Source of the DNA: Antarcticimicrobium sp.
GTDB taxonomy: Bacteria; Pseudomonadota; Alphaproteobacteria; Rhodobacterales; Rhodobacteraceae
DNA length: 61,041 bases
Direction of reading: 5' to 3'
Assembly: GCF_029212575.1 (NCBI RefSeq)
Contig: NZ_JARGPK010000074.1
Coordinates: 1-61,041 of the forward strand
Part shown: positions 44,966 to 54,588 of the stretch, one piece after another
How the letters are laid out: each line of letters starts with the position of its first letter
Numbering within the stretch: the first letter of the stretch is position 1
The notes under the pieces: model-generated
Seen by the model: only the letters and a program-made list of their open reading frames with translations
Told to the model about the DNA's origin: nothing
The model's database searches: none
Made by a program: the position numbers and the translations under genes

Positions 44966-47011
44966 ATGTTCAACAAGATCCTGATCGCCAACCGGGGCGA
45001 AATTGCCTGCCGCGTAATCAAGACCGCCCGCAAGATGGGGATCGGCACGGTCGCGGTCTATTCCGACGCCGACAAGCACGCGCTGCACGTGGAGATGGCA
45101 GATGAGGCGGTGCACATCGGCCCGCCGCCGGCCAACCAATCCTATATCGTGATCGACAAGATCATGGAGGCGATCCGGGCGACCGGCGCCAAGGCGGTGC
45201 ACCCCGGCTATGGCTTCCTGTCCGAGAACCCGAAATTCGCCCAGGCGCTGGAGGCCGAGGGCGTGGCCTTCGTCGGCCCCCCGGTCAAGGCGATCGAGGC
45301 GATGGGCGACAAGATCACCTCGAAGAAGATCGCGCAGGAGGCCGGCGTCTCGACCGTGCCCGGCTATATGGGATTGATCGCGGATGCCGACGAGGCGGTG
45401 AAAATCTCGGGCGAGATCGGCTATCCGGTGATGATCAAGGCCTCAGCCGGCGGTGGCGGCAAGGGCATGCGCGTCGCCTGGACCGACGAAGAGGCGCGCG
45501 AAGGCTTCCAAAGCTCCAAGAACGAGGCGGCCAACAGCTTTGGCGATGACCGCATCTTCATCGAGAAATTCGTGACCCAGCCGCGCCATATCGAGATCCA
45601 GGTGCTTTGCGACAGCCATGGCAACGGTGTCTATCTGGGCGAGCGGGAATGTTCGATCCAGCGCCGCAACCAGAAGGTGGTCGAAGAGGCCCCGAGCCCG
45701 TTTCTCGACGAGGCGACACGCCGCGCGATGGGCGAACAGGCCGTGGCCCTGGCGCAGGCGGTGGATTACGCCAGCGCCGGCACGGTGGAATTCATCGTCG
45801 ATGGCGACAAGAACTTCTATTTTCTCGAAATGAACACCCGGCTTCAGTTGGAGCACCCGGTGACCGAGATGATCACCGGCGTCGACCTGGTGGAGCAGAT
45901 GATCCGCGTCGCCGCTGGTGAAAAACTGTCGTTCACCCAGGACGATTTGAAGCTGACCGGCTGGGCGATCGAGAACCGGCTCTATGCCGAGGATCCCTAT
46001 CGCAATTTCCTGCCCTCGATCGGGCGGCTCACCCGCTATCGCCCGCCGGTCGAGATGGCCGCCGGCCCGCTGCTGACCAACGGCAAATGGCAGGGCGAGG
46101 CCGCCGCGGGCGAGACCGCTGTGCGCAATGATACCGGCGTCTATGAGGGCGGCGAGATCAGCATGTATTACGACCCGATGATCGCCAAGCTTTGTACCTG
46201 GGCGCCGACCCGGGCGCAGGCGATCGAGGCGATGCGCGATGCGCTGGACCGGTTCGAGGTCGAAGGTATCGGCCATAACCTGCCGTTCCTCAGCGCGGTG
46301 ATGGATCACCCGAAGTTCGTCTCCGGTGACATGACCACCGCCTTTATCGCCGAGGAATATCCCGACGGCTTCGAGGGCGTCGAACTGCCGGAGCTTGCGC
46401 TGCGCCAGATCGCCGCCAGCGCGGCCGCGATGCACCGGGTCGCCGAGATCCGGCGCAGCCGGGTGTCGGGGCGGATGGACAACCACGAACGCCACGTCGG
46501 CGAAGACTGGGTCGTGGCCCTCCAAGGTCGGTCCTATCCGTTGACGGTGGTCGCCGATCATCAGGGATCAACGGTGAAATTCGAGGATGGCAGCAGCCAC
46601 CGGGTGGCCAGCAACTGGACCCCGGGCGATCAACTCGCCGAGATCGATGTCGATGGCGATACACTTGTGCTCAAGGTGGGCAAGATCACCCAGGGTTTCC
46701 GCATCCGCAGCCGGGGCGCCGACCTCAAGGTGCATGTGCGCAACCCGCGCCAGGCCGAACTGGCTGCGCTGATGCCTGAAAAGATGCCGCCCGACACCTC
46801 GAAACTTCTGCTGTGCCCGATGCCCGGCCTGATCGTGAAGGTCAACGTCGAGGTCGGCGAGGAGGTGCAGGAGGGGCAGCCGCTTTGCACGGTGGAAGCG
46901 ATGAAGATGGAGAACATCCTGCGGGCCGAGCGCAGCGGCGTTGTCTCCAAGATCAACGCCGGGGCCGGCGACAGCCTCGCCGTGGACGACGTGATCATGG
47001 AATTCGAGTAA
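44966..47011 (+). CDS. pccA: propionyl-CoA carboxylase, alpha subunit (biotin carboxylase and BCCP)
   Basis: 681 residues. N-terminal biotin carboxylase domain (KILIANRGEIACRVIKTARK start, GGGGKGMR ATP-grasp loop at about residue 160, EMNTRLQLEHPVTE), a BT linker domain, and the C-terminal biotinyl domain with EAMKM at K647. Carboxylates biotin with ATP and bicarbonate for PccB. It makes an alpha6beta6 enzyme with pccB. Six small genes separate the two subunits. Confidence 0.97.
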   Translation: MFNKILIANRGEIACRVIKTARKMGIGTVAVYSDADKHALHVEMADEAVHIGPPPANQSYIVIDKIMEAIRATGAKAVHPGYGFLSENPKFAQALEAEGVAFVGPPVKAIEAMGDKITSKKIAQEAGVSTVPGYMGLIADADEAVKISGEIGYPVMIKASAGGGGKGMRVAWTDEEAREGFQSSKNEAANSFGDDRIFIEKFVTQPRHIEIQVLCDSHGNGVYLGERECSIQRRNQKVVEEAPSPFLDEATRRAMGEQAVALAQAVDYASAGTVEFIVDGDKNFYFLEMNTRLQLEHPVTEMITGVDLVEQMIRVAAGEKLSFTQDDLKLTGWAIENRLYAEDPYRNFLPSIGRLTRYRPPVEMAAGPLLTNGKWQGEAAAGETAVRNDTGVYEGGEISMYYDPMIAKLCTWAPTRAQAIEAMRDALDRFEVEGIGHNLPFLSAVMDHPKFVSGDMTTAFIAEEYPDGFEGVELPELALRQIAASAAAMHRVAEIRRSRVSGRMDNHERHVGEDWVVALQGRSYPLTVVADHQGSTVKFEDGSSHRVASNWTPGDQLAEIDVDGDTLVLKVGKITQGFRIRSRGADLKVHVRNPRQAELAALMPEKMPPDTSKLLLCPMPGLIVKVNVEVGEEVQEGQPLCTVEAMKMENILRAERSGVVSKINAGAGDSLAVDDVIMEFE

Positions 47012-47092
47012 GGCCGGACCAGGCGGAGGCGTGAAAACGGTGACGGCGCAGACCCAGATCGAATTGGTCGACCAGCCCCGGATGGGGAACCG

Positions 47093-47542
47093 CTATTGCG
47101 ACTCGCGCCGTTCCTCGACCTCGCGCAGGCGCATCGGCGTCTTGTCGATGGTGCGGGTGATCTCGCGCACGCTGTACGGGAACGGTTTGCGCAGCATGAC
47201 CGAGCCGTCCTTGTCGATCAGCACGAACTGGAACCCGCGCGGGTGCAACTGCTGGCGCGCCGGGTTTCGGGCCGAGGGATCGGTATCGGTGAGCACCACC
47301 ACGTCGCGGTCTCTCAGGCGCTCGGCCTCGGAGGTCAGCTTGTCGAGCTGTTCCTGGAACCGCGGGTCGGCCGGAGTGTCGGCAAACACGATGATCGGCC
47401 GGTTAATCCACAAGAAGGTGCTCAACTCGGTGTCGCCGGCGGGGTGGATCAATGCGGCTTCCGCCGTTGCCGTGCCGTCAGCCGCCCAGACGGAAACCGG
47501 CAAGAGGGCTGACAGAACAATGGCTAAGATACGTGGGGTCAT
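47093..47542 (-). CDS. exported DUF4174 family protein
   Basis: 149 residues with a signal peptide (ILAIVLSALLPVSVWA) and a mature DUF4174 domain (RPIIVFADTPADPRFQEQLD, LIDKDGSVMLRKPFP), thioredoxin-like in appearance but lacking a CxxC pair. Function unknown. It points away from the next, divergent gene. Confidence 0.85.
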   Translation of the reverse strand: MTPRILAIVLSALLPVSVWAADGTATAEAALIHPAGDTELSTFLWINRPIIVFADTPADPRFQEQLDKLTSEAERLRDRDVVVLTDTDPSARNPARQQLHPRGFQFVLIDKDGSVMLRKPFPYSVREITRTIDKTPMRLREVEERRESQ

Positions 47543-47718
47543 GCGGTCTCCTGTCTGGTCGAATATAGGTGGACCCGGCAGGAAAGCGAATGGCGATTTC
47601 CCGCAAGAGGCCAAAAACTGCGGTGTTAATCGCTTTGTCAGGGGTGGGGGCGATGATCGGTCCGTGACCCGAGGGGCCGCCGGCTGGCGCGGCCCGGAGA
47701 CAAAGGACCGGCACGGCG

Positions 47719-48648
47719 ATGGACGTTGTATTGCATATCGGCGCGCATCTGTGCGCCACTTCCACCTTTCAGGATTACCTTTCCCGCAACCACGCGGCGC
47801 TGTCTGCGGCGGGCTGCGCGGTCTGGGGACCGCGGCGGACCCGAAGTGCCCTGTTCGCGGGGCTCCTGGCAGGGGGGGCGCCGCCGCCATCCGGGGCGGT
47901 GGAGCGTGCCATTGGCCGCATCGGCCTGACTCTCGCCAGGCAGTCCGGCGAGGGAACGCGGCACCTGATCGTGACCGATCCGGACATCATGGGGACTGTG
48001 CGCGCCAACCTGCGGCTGGGCAGGCTTTACTGCGGGGTGGGCGAGCGGATCGCGCGGCTGGCGCGGGCGTTCGACGGCTACCCGTTGCGGGTGGTGCTGA
48101 ACATCCGGGTGCTCGACGCCTATTGGGCCTCGGCGCTGGCGCAGGGGATCACGCGCGGGCTGGGGCTGCCGGCGGGGCAGGGGCTTGCGCATCTGGCGCA
48201 GGGTCGGTCCGGCTGGCGCGAGGTGGTGGAGGCGGTGGCCTGCGCCATGCCCGGAGCGCAGGTGACCGTGCTGCCCTTCGAGAGCTTCGGCGGCAGTCCC
48301 GAGGCGCAGCTGCAACAGATGGTGCCCTTTTCCGTCCCGGCGCAGCACACCCGGTGCCGGATCAACGCCACGCCCCGCCTGCCCGAACTGCGGGCCTGGC
48401 TAGGGCGCGAGGCGGTGGCGCTGCCGGAGGGATCCGGCCGCTGGCAGCCGTTCTCCGAGGCGCAGGGCGAGGCCCTGCGAGAGGCCTATTCAGACGACAT
48501 CATGTGGCTGGCGGGCGGGGCGAATGGCCTCGCCCGGCTGGCCCGCGACCCGGACAAGACACAGGCGGGCTCCGCCCCGCCGCAATCCGACCTGACAAGA
48601 GGAAGACGCGATGAGCAACAAGACCGACGACTGGCGGGCACTGGCTGA
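47719..48648 (+). CDS. sulfotransferase-like protein with degenerate PAPS loop
   Basis: 309 residues. The N terminus ([19 protein letters not shown]) has the layout of sulfotransferase P-loops, HIGxxKTGTTxLQ, but lacks the Lys and Gly that bind the phosphosulfate. The middle has [14 protein letters not shown], similar to the R-xP-xxR-xxS segment of that family. Activity is doubtful, or the protein has another role. It overlaps the start of mcm by 38 bases, so both are likely translated from one mRNA. Candidate origin: a decayed sulfotransferase. Confidence 0.6.
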   Translation: MDVVLHIGAHLCATSTFQDYLSRNHAALSAAGCAVWGPRRTRSALFAGLLAGGAPPPSGAVERAIGRIGLTLARQSGEGTRHLIVTDPDIMGTVRANLRLGRLYCGVGERIARLARAFDGYPLRVVLNIRVLDAYWASALAQGITRGLGLPAGQGLAHLAQGRSGWREVVEAVACAMPGAQVTVLPFESFGGSPEAQLQQMVPFSVPAQHTRCRINATPRLPELRAWLGREAVALPEGSGRWQPFSEAQGEALREAYSDDIMWLAGGANGLARLARDPDKTQAGSAPPQSDLTRGRRDEQQDRRLAGTG

Positions 48649-50740
48649 GAAAGAGCTGCGCGGCCGCCCGTTGGAAGAGCTGGACTGGACCACGCTGGAA
48701 GGCATCAAGGTCAAGCCACTCTATTCCGAAGAGGACACCGGCGATCTGCCCCACATGGGCACGCTGCCGGGCTTTGCCCCTTTCACCCGTGGCGTCAAGG
48801 CGACGATGTACGCCGGGCGCCCCTGGACCATCCGGCAATACGCCGGGTTTTCCACGGCGGAGGAATCCAACGCCTTTTACCGCCGCAACCTGGCCGCTGG
48901 TCAGCAGGGCGTCTCGGTCGCCTTCGACCTGGCCACCCACCGCGGCTATGACAGCGATCATCCGCGCGTGGTGGGCGATGTCGGCAAGGCGGGCGTGGCC
49001 ATCGACAGCGTCGAGGACATGAAGATCCTGTTCGACGGCATCCCGCTGGACAAGGTGTCGGTCTCGATGACGATGAACGGCGCGGTGATCCCGATCCTGG
49101 CCAGCTTCATCGTGACGGGCGAGGAACAGGGCCACGACAAATCGCTGCTCGCGGGGACCATCCAGAACGACATTCTCAAGGAGTTCATGGTCCGCAACAC
49201 CTATATCTATCCGCCCGAACCCTCGATGAAGATCATCTCGGACATCATCGAATACACCTCGAACGAGATGCCGAAATTCAACTCGATCTCGATCTCCGGC
49301 TATCACATGCAGGAGGCCGGCGCGAACCTGGTGCAGGAGCTGGCCTATACGCTGGCCGACGGCAAGGAATACGTGAGGGCCGCGATCGAGGCGGGGATGG
49401 ACGTGGACAAGTTCGCCGGGCGGCTGTCGTTCTTTTTCGCCATCGGCATGAACTTCTTCATGGAGGCGGCCAAGCTGCGCGCCGCGCGGCTGCTCTGGCA
49501 TCGCATCATGACCGAATTCGGGGCCAAGAACGACCGCTCCAAGATGTTGCGCACCCATTGCCAGACCTCGGGCGTGTCGCTGCAGGAGCAGGACCCCTAC
49601 AACAACGTGATCCGCACCGCTTACGAGGCGATGAGCGCGGTTCTGGGCGGCACCCAGTCGCTGCACACCAACGCGTTGGACGAGGCGATCGCGCTGCCGA
49701 CCGATTTCTCGGCCCGGATCGCACGCAACACCCAGCTGATCCTGCAGGAAGAGACCGGGATCACCAATGTGGTCGATCCGCTGGCGGGCTCCTATTACGT
49801 CGAAAGCCTGACCGCGCAACTGGCCGAGGAGGCGTGGAAGCTGATCGAGGAGGTCGATGGCATGGGCGGCATGACCAAGGCGGTTGCCTCGGGGATGCCC
49901 AAGCTGCGCATCGAGGAATCGGCCGCCCGTCGCCAGGCGATGATCGACCGCGGCCAGGAGGTGATCGTCGGCGTCAACAAGTACCGCAAGGACAAGGAGG
50001 ATCCGATCGACATCCTCGACGTCGACAACGTCGCGGTGCGCGAAAGCCAGATCGCCCGGCTGGAAAAGATTCGCGCGAGCCGTGACGACGCCGCCTGTAA
50101 CGCGGCGCTGGCCGAACTGACCCGGCGCGCGACAGAGGGGGGTAATCTGCTGGAGGCGGCGGTCGAGGCCGCGCGCGCCCGCGCAACTGTTGGGGAAATC
50201 AGCATGGCAATGGAAAAGGAATTCGGCCGTCACCGCGCCGAGGTCAAGACCCTGGCGGGTGTCTACGGCGCCGCCTACGAGGGCGACGAAGGCTTTGCCG
50301 CGATCCAGAAATCGGTCGAGCAATTCGCCGAGGAAGAGGGGCGGCGTCCGCGCATGCTGGTGGTCAAGATGGGCCAGGACGGCCACGACCGCGGCGCCAA
50401 GGTGATCGCCACCGCCTTTGCCGATATCGGCTTCGACGTGGACGTGGGGCCGCTGTTCCAGACCCCGGACGAGGCGGCGCAGGACGCCATCGACAACGAC
50501 GTGCATGTGATCGGCATCTCGTCCCAGGCGGCGGGGCACAAGACGCTGGCGCCGCAGCTGGTTCAGGTGCTCAAGGATCAGGGCGCGGGGGATATCATCG
50601 TGATCTGCGGCGGTGTTATTCCGCAGCAGGACTACCAGTTCCTCTATGACAACGGGGTCAGCGCGATCTTTGGTCCCGGCACCAATATTCCGCACGCGGC
50701 GCAGGATATCCTGCGCCTGATCCGCGAGGCGCGGGGGTGA
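48611..50740 (+). CDS. mcm: methylmalonyl-CoA mutase (large subunit, B12-dependent)
   Basis: 709 residues, normal for a single-chain MCM that converts L-methylmalonyl-CoA to succinyl-CoA. The TIM-barrel part contains [21 protein letters not shown]; the C-terminal B12 domain has DGHDRG with the axial H592. It completes propionyl-CoA use with pccBA and adenosylcobalamin. Epimerase and MeaB-type chaperone are not in the window. Confidence 0.97.
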   Translation: MSNKTDDWRALAEKELRGRPLEELDWTTLEGIKVKPLYSEEDTGDLPHMGTLPGFAPFTRGVKATMYAGRPWTIRQYAGFSTAEESNAFYRRNLAAGQQGVSVAFDLATHRGYDSDHPRVVGDVGKAGVAIDSVEDMKILFDGIPLDKVSVSMTMNGAVIPILASFIVTGEEQGHDKSLLAGTIQNDILKEFMVRNTYIYPPEPSMKIISDIIEYTSNEMPKFNSISISGYHMQEAGANLVQELAYTLADGKEYVRAAIEAGMDVDKFAGRLSFFFAIGMNFFMEAAKLRAARLLWHRIMTEFGAKNDRSKMLRTHCQTSGVSLQEQDPYNNVIRTAYEAMSAVLGGTQSLHTNALDEAIALPTDFSARIARNTQLILQEETGITNVVDPLAGSYYVESLTAQLAEEAWKLIEEVDGMGGMTKAVASGMPKLRIEESAARRQAMIDRGQEVIVGVNKYRKDKEDPIDILDVDNVAVRESQIARLEKIRASRDDAACNAALAELTRRATEGGNLLEAAVEAARARATVGEISMAMEKEFGRHRAEVKTLAGVYGAAYEGDEGFAAIQKSVEQFAEEEGRRPRMLVVKMGQDGHDRGAKVIATAFADIGFDVDVGPLFQTPDEAAQDAIDNDVHVIGISSQAAGHKTLAPQLVQVLKDQGAGDIIVICGGVIPQQDYQFLYDNGVSAIFGPGTNIPHAAQDILRLIREARG

Positions 50741-51225
50741 CACCCCGGCGCCGGATGATCCTGATCGGCATGGCCGCCGGCGCCCTCTGGGCGCTGGCGG
50801 TGGTGTTTGCGCCGTCGCAGCTGGGCCTGCCCTACCTGCCCGCCGCGGCGGCGCTTCCGGGGGCCTTTCTGCCGCCGGGGCTGGTGCTGGCGGCGATGAT
50901 CGGGCGGCTGGCGGCGCGGCGGTTCTTCGACGACGATCTGATCGACGGCGCCGATCCGGTGCCGGGCTCGCCCGCCTGGGTCGACCAAAAGGTGCTGGGC
51001 AACACGTTGGAGCAACTGGCGCTGGCGCTGGCGGTCTGGCCGTTCGCGGCGCTGACGCTGGGCGGCGCGGTGGCGATCGCGCTGGGCCTGTCGTTTGCGC
51101 TGATGCGGCTTGTGTTCTGGATCGGCTATCGCCTGTCGCCGCCTCTGCGCGGCCTTGGCTTTGCCGGCACCTTCTATCCGACCGTGCTGGCCGGGGTCTG
51201 GGCGCTGGTGTATTGGGCGGTTTAA
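50737..51225 (+). CDS. MAPEG-family membrane protein
   Basis: 162 residues with four predicted helices. The MAPEG pattern ([20 protein letters not shown], with the R/N polar residues for glutathione in human homologues only partly conserved) is visible. Starts with GTG overlapping the mcm stop (GTGA), so translationally coupled to mcm. Possible glutathione or lipid-related detoxification; unproven. Confidence 0.75.
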   Translation: MTPRRRMILIGMAAGALWALAVVFAPSQLGLPYLPAAAALPGAFLPPGLVLAAMIGRLAARRFFDDDLIDGADPVPGSPAWVDQKVLGNTLEQLALALAVWPFAALTLGGAVAIALGLSFALMRLVFWIGYRLSPPLRGLGFAGTFYPTVLAGVWALVYWAV

Positions 51226-51310
51226 GGGCCATTTCGTACGATCCGGCGCCGGGGCTTGCCCGGCCCCGGGACGCCGCCTAGGGTTGGCCGCGACAATGGC
51301 GGAGGCGGGC

Positions 51311-51922
51311 ATGGAGCTGGATCACATCGCGGTCTCGGGCGAGACGCTGGAAGAGGCCACGGCGGCGGTCGAGGCGGCGCTGGGCGTGCCGATGGGGCTG
51401 GGCGGGCAGCATGATGTCTTCATCACCCATAATCGGCTGCTGGGGCTGGCGGACGGGCTCTATCTCGAGGCGATTGCCGCCGATCCGACCCGCCCCGCGC
51501 CCGATCGGCCGCGCTGGTTCGACCTGGACAGTTTCGCAGGACCCGCGCGGCTGACCAACTGGATCTGCCGCTGCGATGATCTCGACGCACTGCTGGCCGC
51601 ATTGCCGGTGCAGGCCGGCGCGCCGGTGGCGCTGAGCCGGGGCGATCTGCGCTGGCGCATGGCGGTGCCGGCGGATGGCAAGCTGCCCTATGACAACCTG
51701 TTTCCGCCGCTGATCCAGTGGCAATGCGATCTTCACCCGGCGGGGATGCTGCCGCCCTCGGGCTGCAGGCTGCGCCGGTTGGTGGTGGCGCACCCGGAGG
51801 CGGTGGCGCTGCGCGACCTGCTGGCGCCGCATCTGGCCGATCCCCGCGTAGAGTTCGAACCGGGCGCGCCGGCGCTCAGCGCCGAGTTCGACACGCCGCA
51901 CGGGGCGCGGGTGCTGCGGTGA
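51311..51922 (+). CDS. glyoxalase-like (VOC) domain protein
   Basis: 203 residues. It begins MELDHIAVSGETLEEATAAV with the VOC-type beta-alpha-beta opening and has internal H/E residues (NRLLGLADGLYLEAIAAD). GGAGGC lies eight bases before the ATG. Its end overlaps the next gene as GTGA. The catalytic role is unknown. Confidence 0.82.
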   Translation: MELDHIAVSGETLEEATAAVEAALGVPMGLGGQHDVFITHNRLLGLADGLYLEAIAADPTRPAPDRPRWFDLDSFAGPARLTNWICRCDDLDALLAALPVQAGAPVALSRGDLRWRMAVPADGKLPYDNLFPPLIQWQCDLHPAGMLPPSGCRLRRLVVAHPEAVALRDLLAPHLADPRVEFEPGAPALSAEFDTPHGARVLR

Positions 51923-52410
51923 GGCTGCGTCAGGCGCGGGCGGCGGATGCCGGGGCGATCTGTGCCATCGCCAACCCGATCATCCGCGATACGCTGATCA
52001 CCTTCACCACCGAGCAGAAGACGCCCGAGGGCGTTGCCGCCGAGATCGCCGCGCGCGGTCCGGCCTACCTTGTGGGCGAGGTCGATGGGCGGGTCCTGGG
52101 CTTTGCCAGCTATGGTGGGTTCCGCGCCGGTCCCGGCTATGCCCGCAGCGCCGAGCACAGCATCCAGCTTGCCCCGCAGGCGCGCGGGCGGGGGATGGGC
52201 CGGGCGTTGATGGCGCGGCTGGCCGAGGTGGCGGCGGAAAACGGCGTGCATGTGCTGCTGGCGGGCATCAGTGGCGCCAATCCGGATGGCATCGCCTTTC
52301 ACGCGGCGCTGGGATTTGCCGAGGTGGGGCGCCTGCCCGAGGTGGGATACAAGGCCGGGCGCTGGCTGGACCTTGTGCTGATGCAGAAAATCCTTCAGAC
52401 CCCCGAATAA
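51919..52410 (+). CDS. GNAT acetyltransferase, phosphinothricin-acetyltransferase-like
   Basis: 163 residues. The acetyl-CoA motif is LAPQARGRGMGRALMARL (R/Q-x-x-G-x-G/A) and the N-terminal MRLRQARAADAGAICAIAN, plus ITFTTEQKTPEG, is typical of the phosphinothricin/methionine-sulfoximine acetyltransferase group. GTG start within the stop of the VOC gene. Confidence 0.9.
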   Translation: MRLRQARAADAGAICAIANPIIRDTLITFTTEQKTPEGVAAEIAARGPAYLVGEVDGRVLGFASYGGFRAGPGYARSAEHSIQLAPQARGRGMGRALMARLAEVAAENGVHVLLAGISGANPDGIAFHAALGFAEVGRLPEVGYKAGRWLDLVLMQKILQTPE

Positions 52411-52451
52411 GCCGTACCTGACTCTCCCCCACAGGCGGGGTAAACTGACCC

Positions 52452-53144
52452 ATGTCGATCTGGACCCGCATATCCGATGCGCTGACCGCGCTGCGCCAGG
52501 GCGAAGGCCTGACGCAGGTGTTCGACAGGCTGCGCACCCCGCCCGAACGCAGCGTCGCCTTTGCCATCGCGGTGATCGCGCTGGGCGCCAAGATGGCCAA
52601 GGCCGACGGGCAGGTCACGCGCGACGAGGTGACCGCGTTCCGCGAGGTGTTCCAGATTGCCCAAACCGACGAGGCGGGGGCGGCGCGGGTCTTCAACATG
52701 GCGCGCACCGATGTGGCGGGCTACCGCGAGTACGCCCAGCGCATCCGCCGCATGTTCGACAAGGATCGCCAGGCGCTGTGTTACCTGATGGAGGGGTTGT
52801 TCCACATCGCCATGGCCGACGGGTTCTTTCACCCCGGCGAGAATGATTTCCTGGAGGATGTGGCCGGGATCTTCGGGTTGAAACCGGCCGAGTTCCATGC
52901 GCTCAAGGCGCGGTTCGTCCCCGATGCGGAGCCCGACCCCTATGCGATTCTTGGCGTGGAGCCGGGCACGCCGCTGCCCGAGGTGCGCCAGGCCGGGCGC
53001 CGCCTGGTGCGTGAATGTCACCCCGACCGGATGATCGCGCGCGGCGTCCCGCAGGAGGCGATCCGGCTGGCCGAGAAGCGCATGGCCGACATCAACCGCG
53101 CCTGGGACGAGATCAACGGCGACACCCACGGCAACACCGGCTGA
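52452..53144 (+). CDS. TerB-like protein with C-terminal J domain (DjlA-like)
   Basis: 230 residues. Residues about 30-150 form a TerB-type helical domain with acidic metal motifs (ALGAKMAKADGQVTRDEVTA and MADGFFHPGENDFLEDVA), and residues about 165-222 a J domain with HPD in ECHPDR. Compared with DjlA of Gammaproteobacteria it has no N-terminal membrane anchor. A DnaK co-chaperone is likely. Its stop shares a base with the start of the next gene. Confidence 0.88.
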   Translation: MSIWTRISDALTALRQGEGLTQVFDRLRTPPERSVAFAIAVIALGAKMAKADGQVTRDEVTAFREVFQIAQTDEAGAARVFNMARTDVAGYREYAQRIRRMFDKDRQALCYLMEGLFHIAMADGFFHPGENDFLEDVAGIFGLKPAEFHALKARFVPDAEPDPYAILGVEPGTPLPEVRQAGRRLVRECHPDRMIARGVPQEAIRLAEKRMADINRAWDEINGDTHGNTG

Positions 53145-54157
53145 TGCGGCTGGCGACCTATAACGTCGAATGGTTCGCCAACCTGTTCGACAACGAGGAT
53201 CAGCTTGTCGTCGATGACGGCTGGTCCGGGCGCGAGGGGGTGACGCGCGCCCAGCAGATCGAGGCGCTGGGCAAGGTCTTTACCGCGCTGGAGGCCGATG
53301 CGGTGATGATCGTGGAGGCGCCCAACACCGGGCGACGGCAGGATACCGTCGCCGCGCTGGAGGGGTTCGCCCGCGCCTTCGATTTGCGCCAGCGGCGGGC
53401 GGTGATCGGTTTCGCCAACGAGACCCACCAGGAGCTCGCGCTGCTGTACGACCCGGACAAGATCACCGTGCGGCACGATCCCCGGGGCGAGGAGACCGGC
53501 AAGAAGGGCAGCAAGGATGCGCCGCGCTTTGACGGTGTGTTCCGGATCGATCTGGACAATGACGGAACCGAGGATCTGGTGGTGTTTTCCAAGCCGCCGC
53601 TGGAACTGGTCGCCGAGACCGCCTCGGGCACCCGGTTGCGGCTGATCGGGGCGCATCTGAAGTCGAAGGCGCCGCATGGCGGAGGCAGCCGCGACCAGAT
53701 GCTGCGCAGCGCCATCGAGAACCGGCGCAAGCAACTGGCGCAGGCGATCTGGCTGCGCGCCCGGATCGAGGCGCATCTGGCGGAGGGCGACTCGGTGATC
53801 CTGCTGGGCGATCTCAACGACGGGCCCGGGCTGGACGAGTTCGAGGATCTGTTCGGCCATTCCTCGGTCGAGGTGCTGCTGGGCGAGGACATGTATGACC
53901 CGCACGCGCGGCAGGCGTTCCAGACCCGCGCCCTCTCGGTGCCCACCACCGCCCGGTTCCACCTGCAGGAGCAGGGCAGATACCTGCAGGCGTTGCTGGA
54001 TTACATCATGGTGTCGCAGGATCTGATGTCGCGGCGTCCGTCCTGGCGGATCTGGCATCCGTTCGAGGACGAGGCCTGCTGGTCGTTCAAGGAGTTGCAC
54101 GAGGCGCTGCTGACCGCCTCGGACCATTTCCCTGTGACGCTGGATATCGACATCTGA
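53144..54157 (+). CDS. endonuclease/exonuclease/phosphatase family protein
   Basis: 337 residues. The EEP fold is visible: start MRLATYNVEWFANLFDN (N in the metal site), VMIVEAPNTGR with E, GAHLKSK, LLGDLNDGPG with D-x-N, and TASDHFPVTLD with the terminal DH. A phosphohydrolase or nuclease of unknown substrate. Overlaps the upstream stop by one base (TGATG). Confidence 0.9.
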   Translation: MRLATYNVEWFANLFDNEDQLVVDDGWSGREGVTRAQQIEALGKVFTALEADAVMIVEAPNTGRRQDTVAALEGFARAFDLRQRRAVIGFANETHQELALLYDPDKITVRHDPRGEETGKKGSKDAPRFDGVFRIDLDNDGTEDLVVFSKPPLELVAETASGTRLRLIGAHLKSKAPHGGGSRDQMLRSAIENRRKQLAQAIWLRARIEAHLAEGDSVILLGDLNDGPGLDEFEDLFGHSSVEVLLGEDMYDPHARQAFQTRALSVPTTARFHLQEQGRYLQALLDYIMVSQDLMSRRPSWRIWHPFEDEACWSFKELHEALLTASDHFPVTLDIDI

Positions 54158-54195
54158 CCCTTACGCACGCCGCGTGCGATCCCTATATTGGCAAT

Positions 54196-54579
54196 ATGAA
54201 ACACGCCCGCGCCTTTGCCCTGACTTTCGCCCTTGTCGCCCCTGCTGCCCCCGCGCTGGCGCAGGAAGAGGACAACGGGCCGTCGATGATGGAGCAGGGG
54301 TTGCAGCTGTTCATGGAGGGGCTGCGGCAGGAAATGGCGCCGGCCGTCAAGGATCTGCGCGGCTTTGCCGAACGGGCCGGGCCGTCGATGCGCAGCTTTT
54401 TCCAGGAGATGGGGCCGGCGCTGGCCGAGATGATGGACGAGGTTCAGGACTGGACCCGCTATTACCCGCCCGAGATGCTGCCCAATGGCGACATCCTCAT
54501 TCGCCGCCGGCCGGAGCCCGGGGACGACCCGGCGCCGGAGGAAAAGGAAGACCCGCCCGTCGGGCCGACCGATATCTGA
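54196..54579 (+). CDS. exported protein of unknown function
   Basis: 127 residues with a signal peptide cleaved after LAQ (RAFALTFALVAPAAPALAQ). The mature part is a helical Glu/Met-rich stretch (MMEQGLQLFMEGLRQEM) and a Pro/Glu C-terminal tail. I do not recognise a family; small periplasmic protein type. Lies convergent to the Ppx gene. Confidence 0.7.
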   Translation: MKHARAFALTFALVAPAAPALAQEEDNGPSMMEQGLQLFMEGLRQEMAPAVKDLRGFAERAGPSMRSFFQEMGPALAEMMDEVQDWTRYYPPEMLPNGDILIRRRPEPGDDPAPEEKEDPPVGPTDI

Positions 54580-54588
54580 TATGAGGCC

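Noticed and set aside
44241-44984. Open frame of 247 codons in the gap before pccA
   Set aside because: It spans a rho-independent terminator and the clear lipoprotein gene at 44621-44824, runs into pccA, and its product is arginine/proline rich with no domain character; only the ATGA overlap at its start is suggestive.
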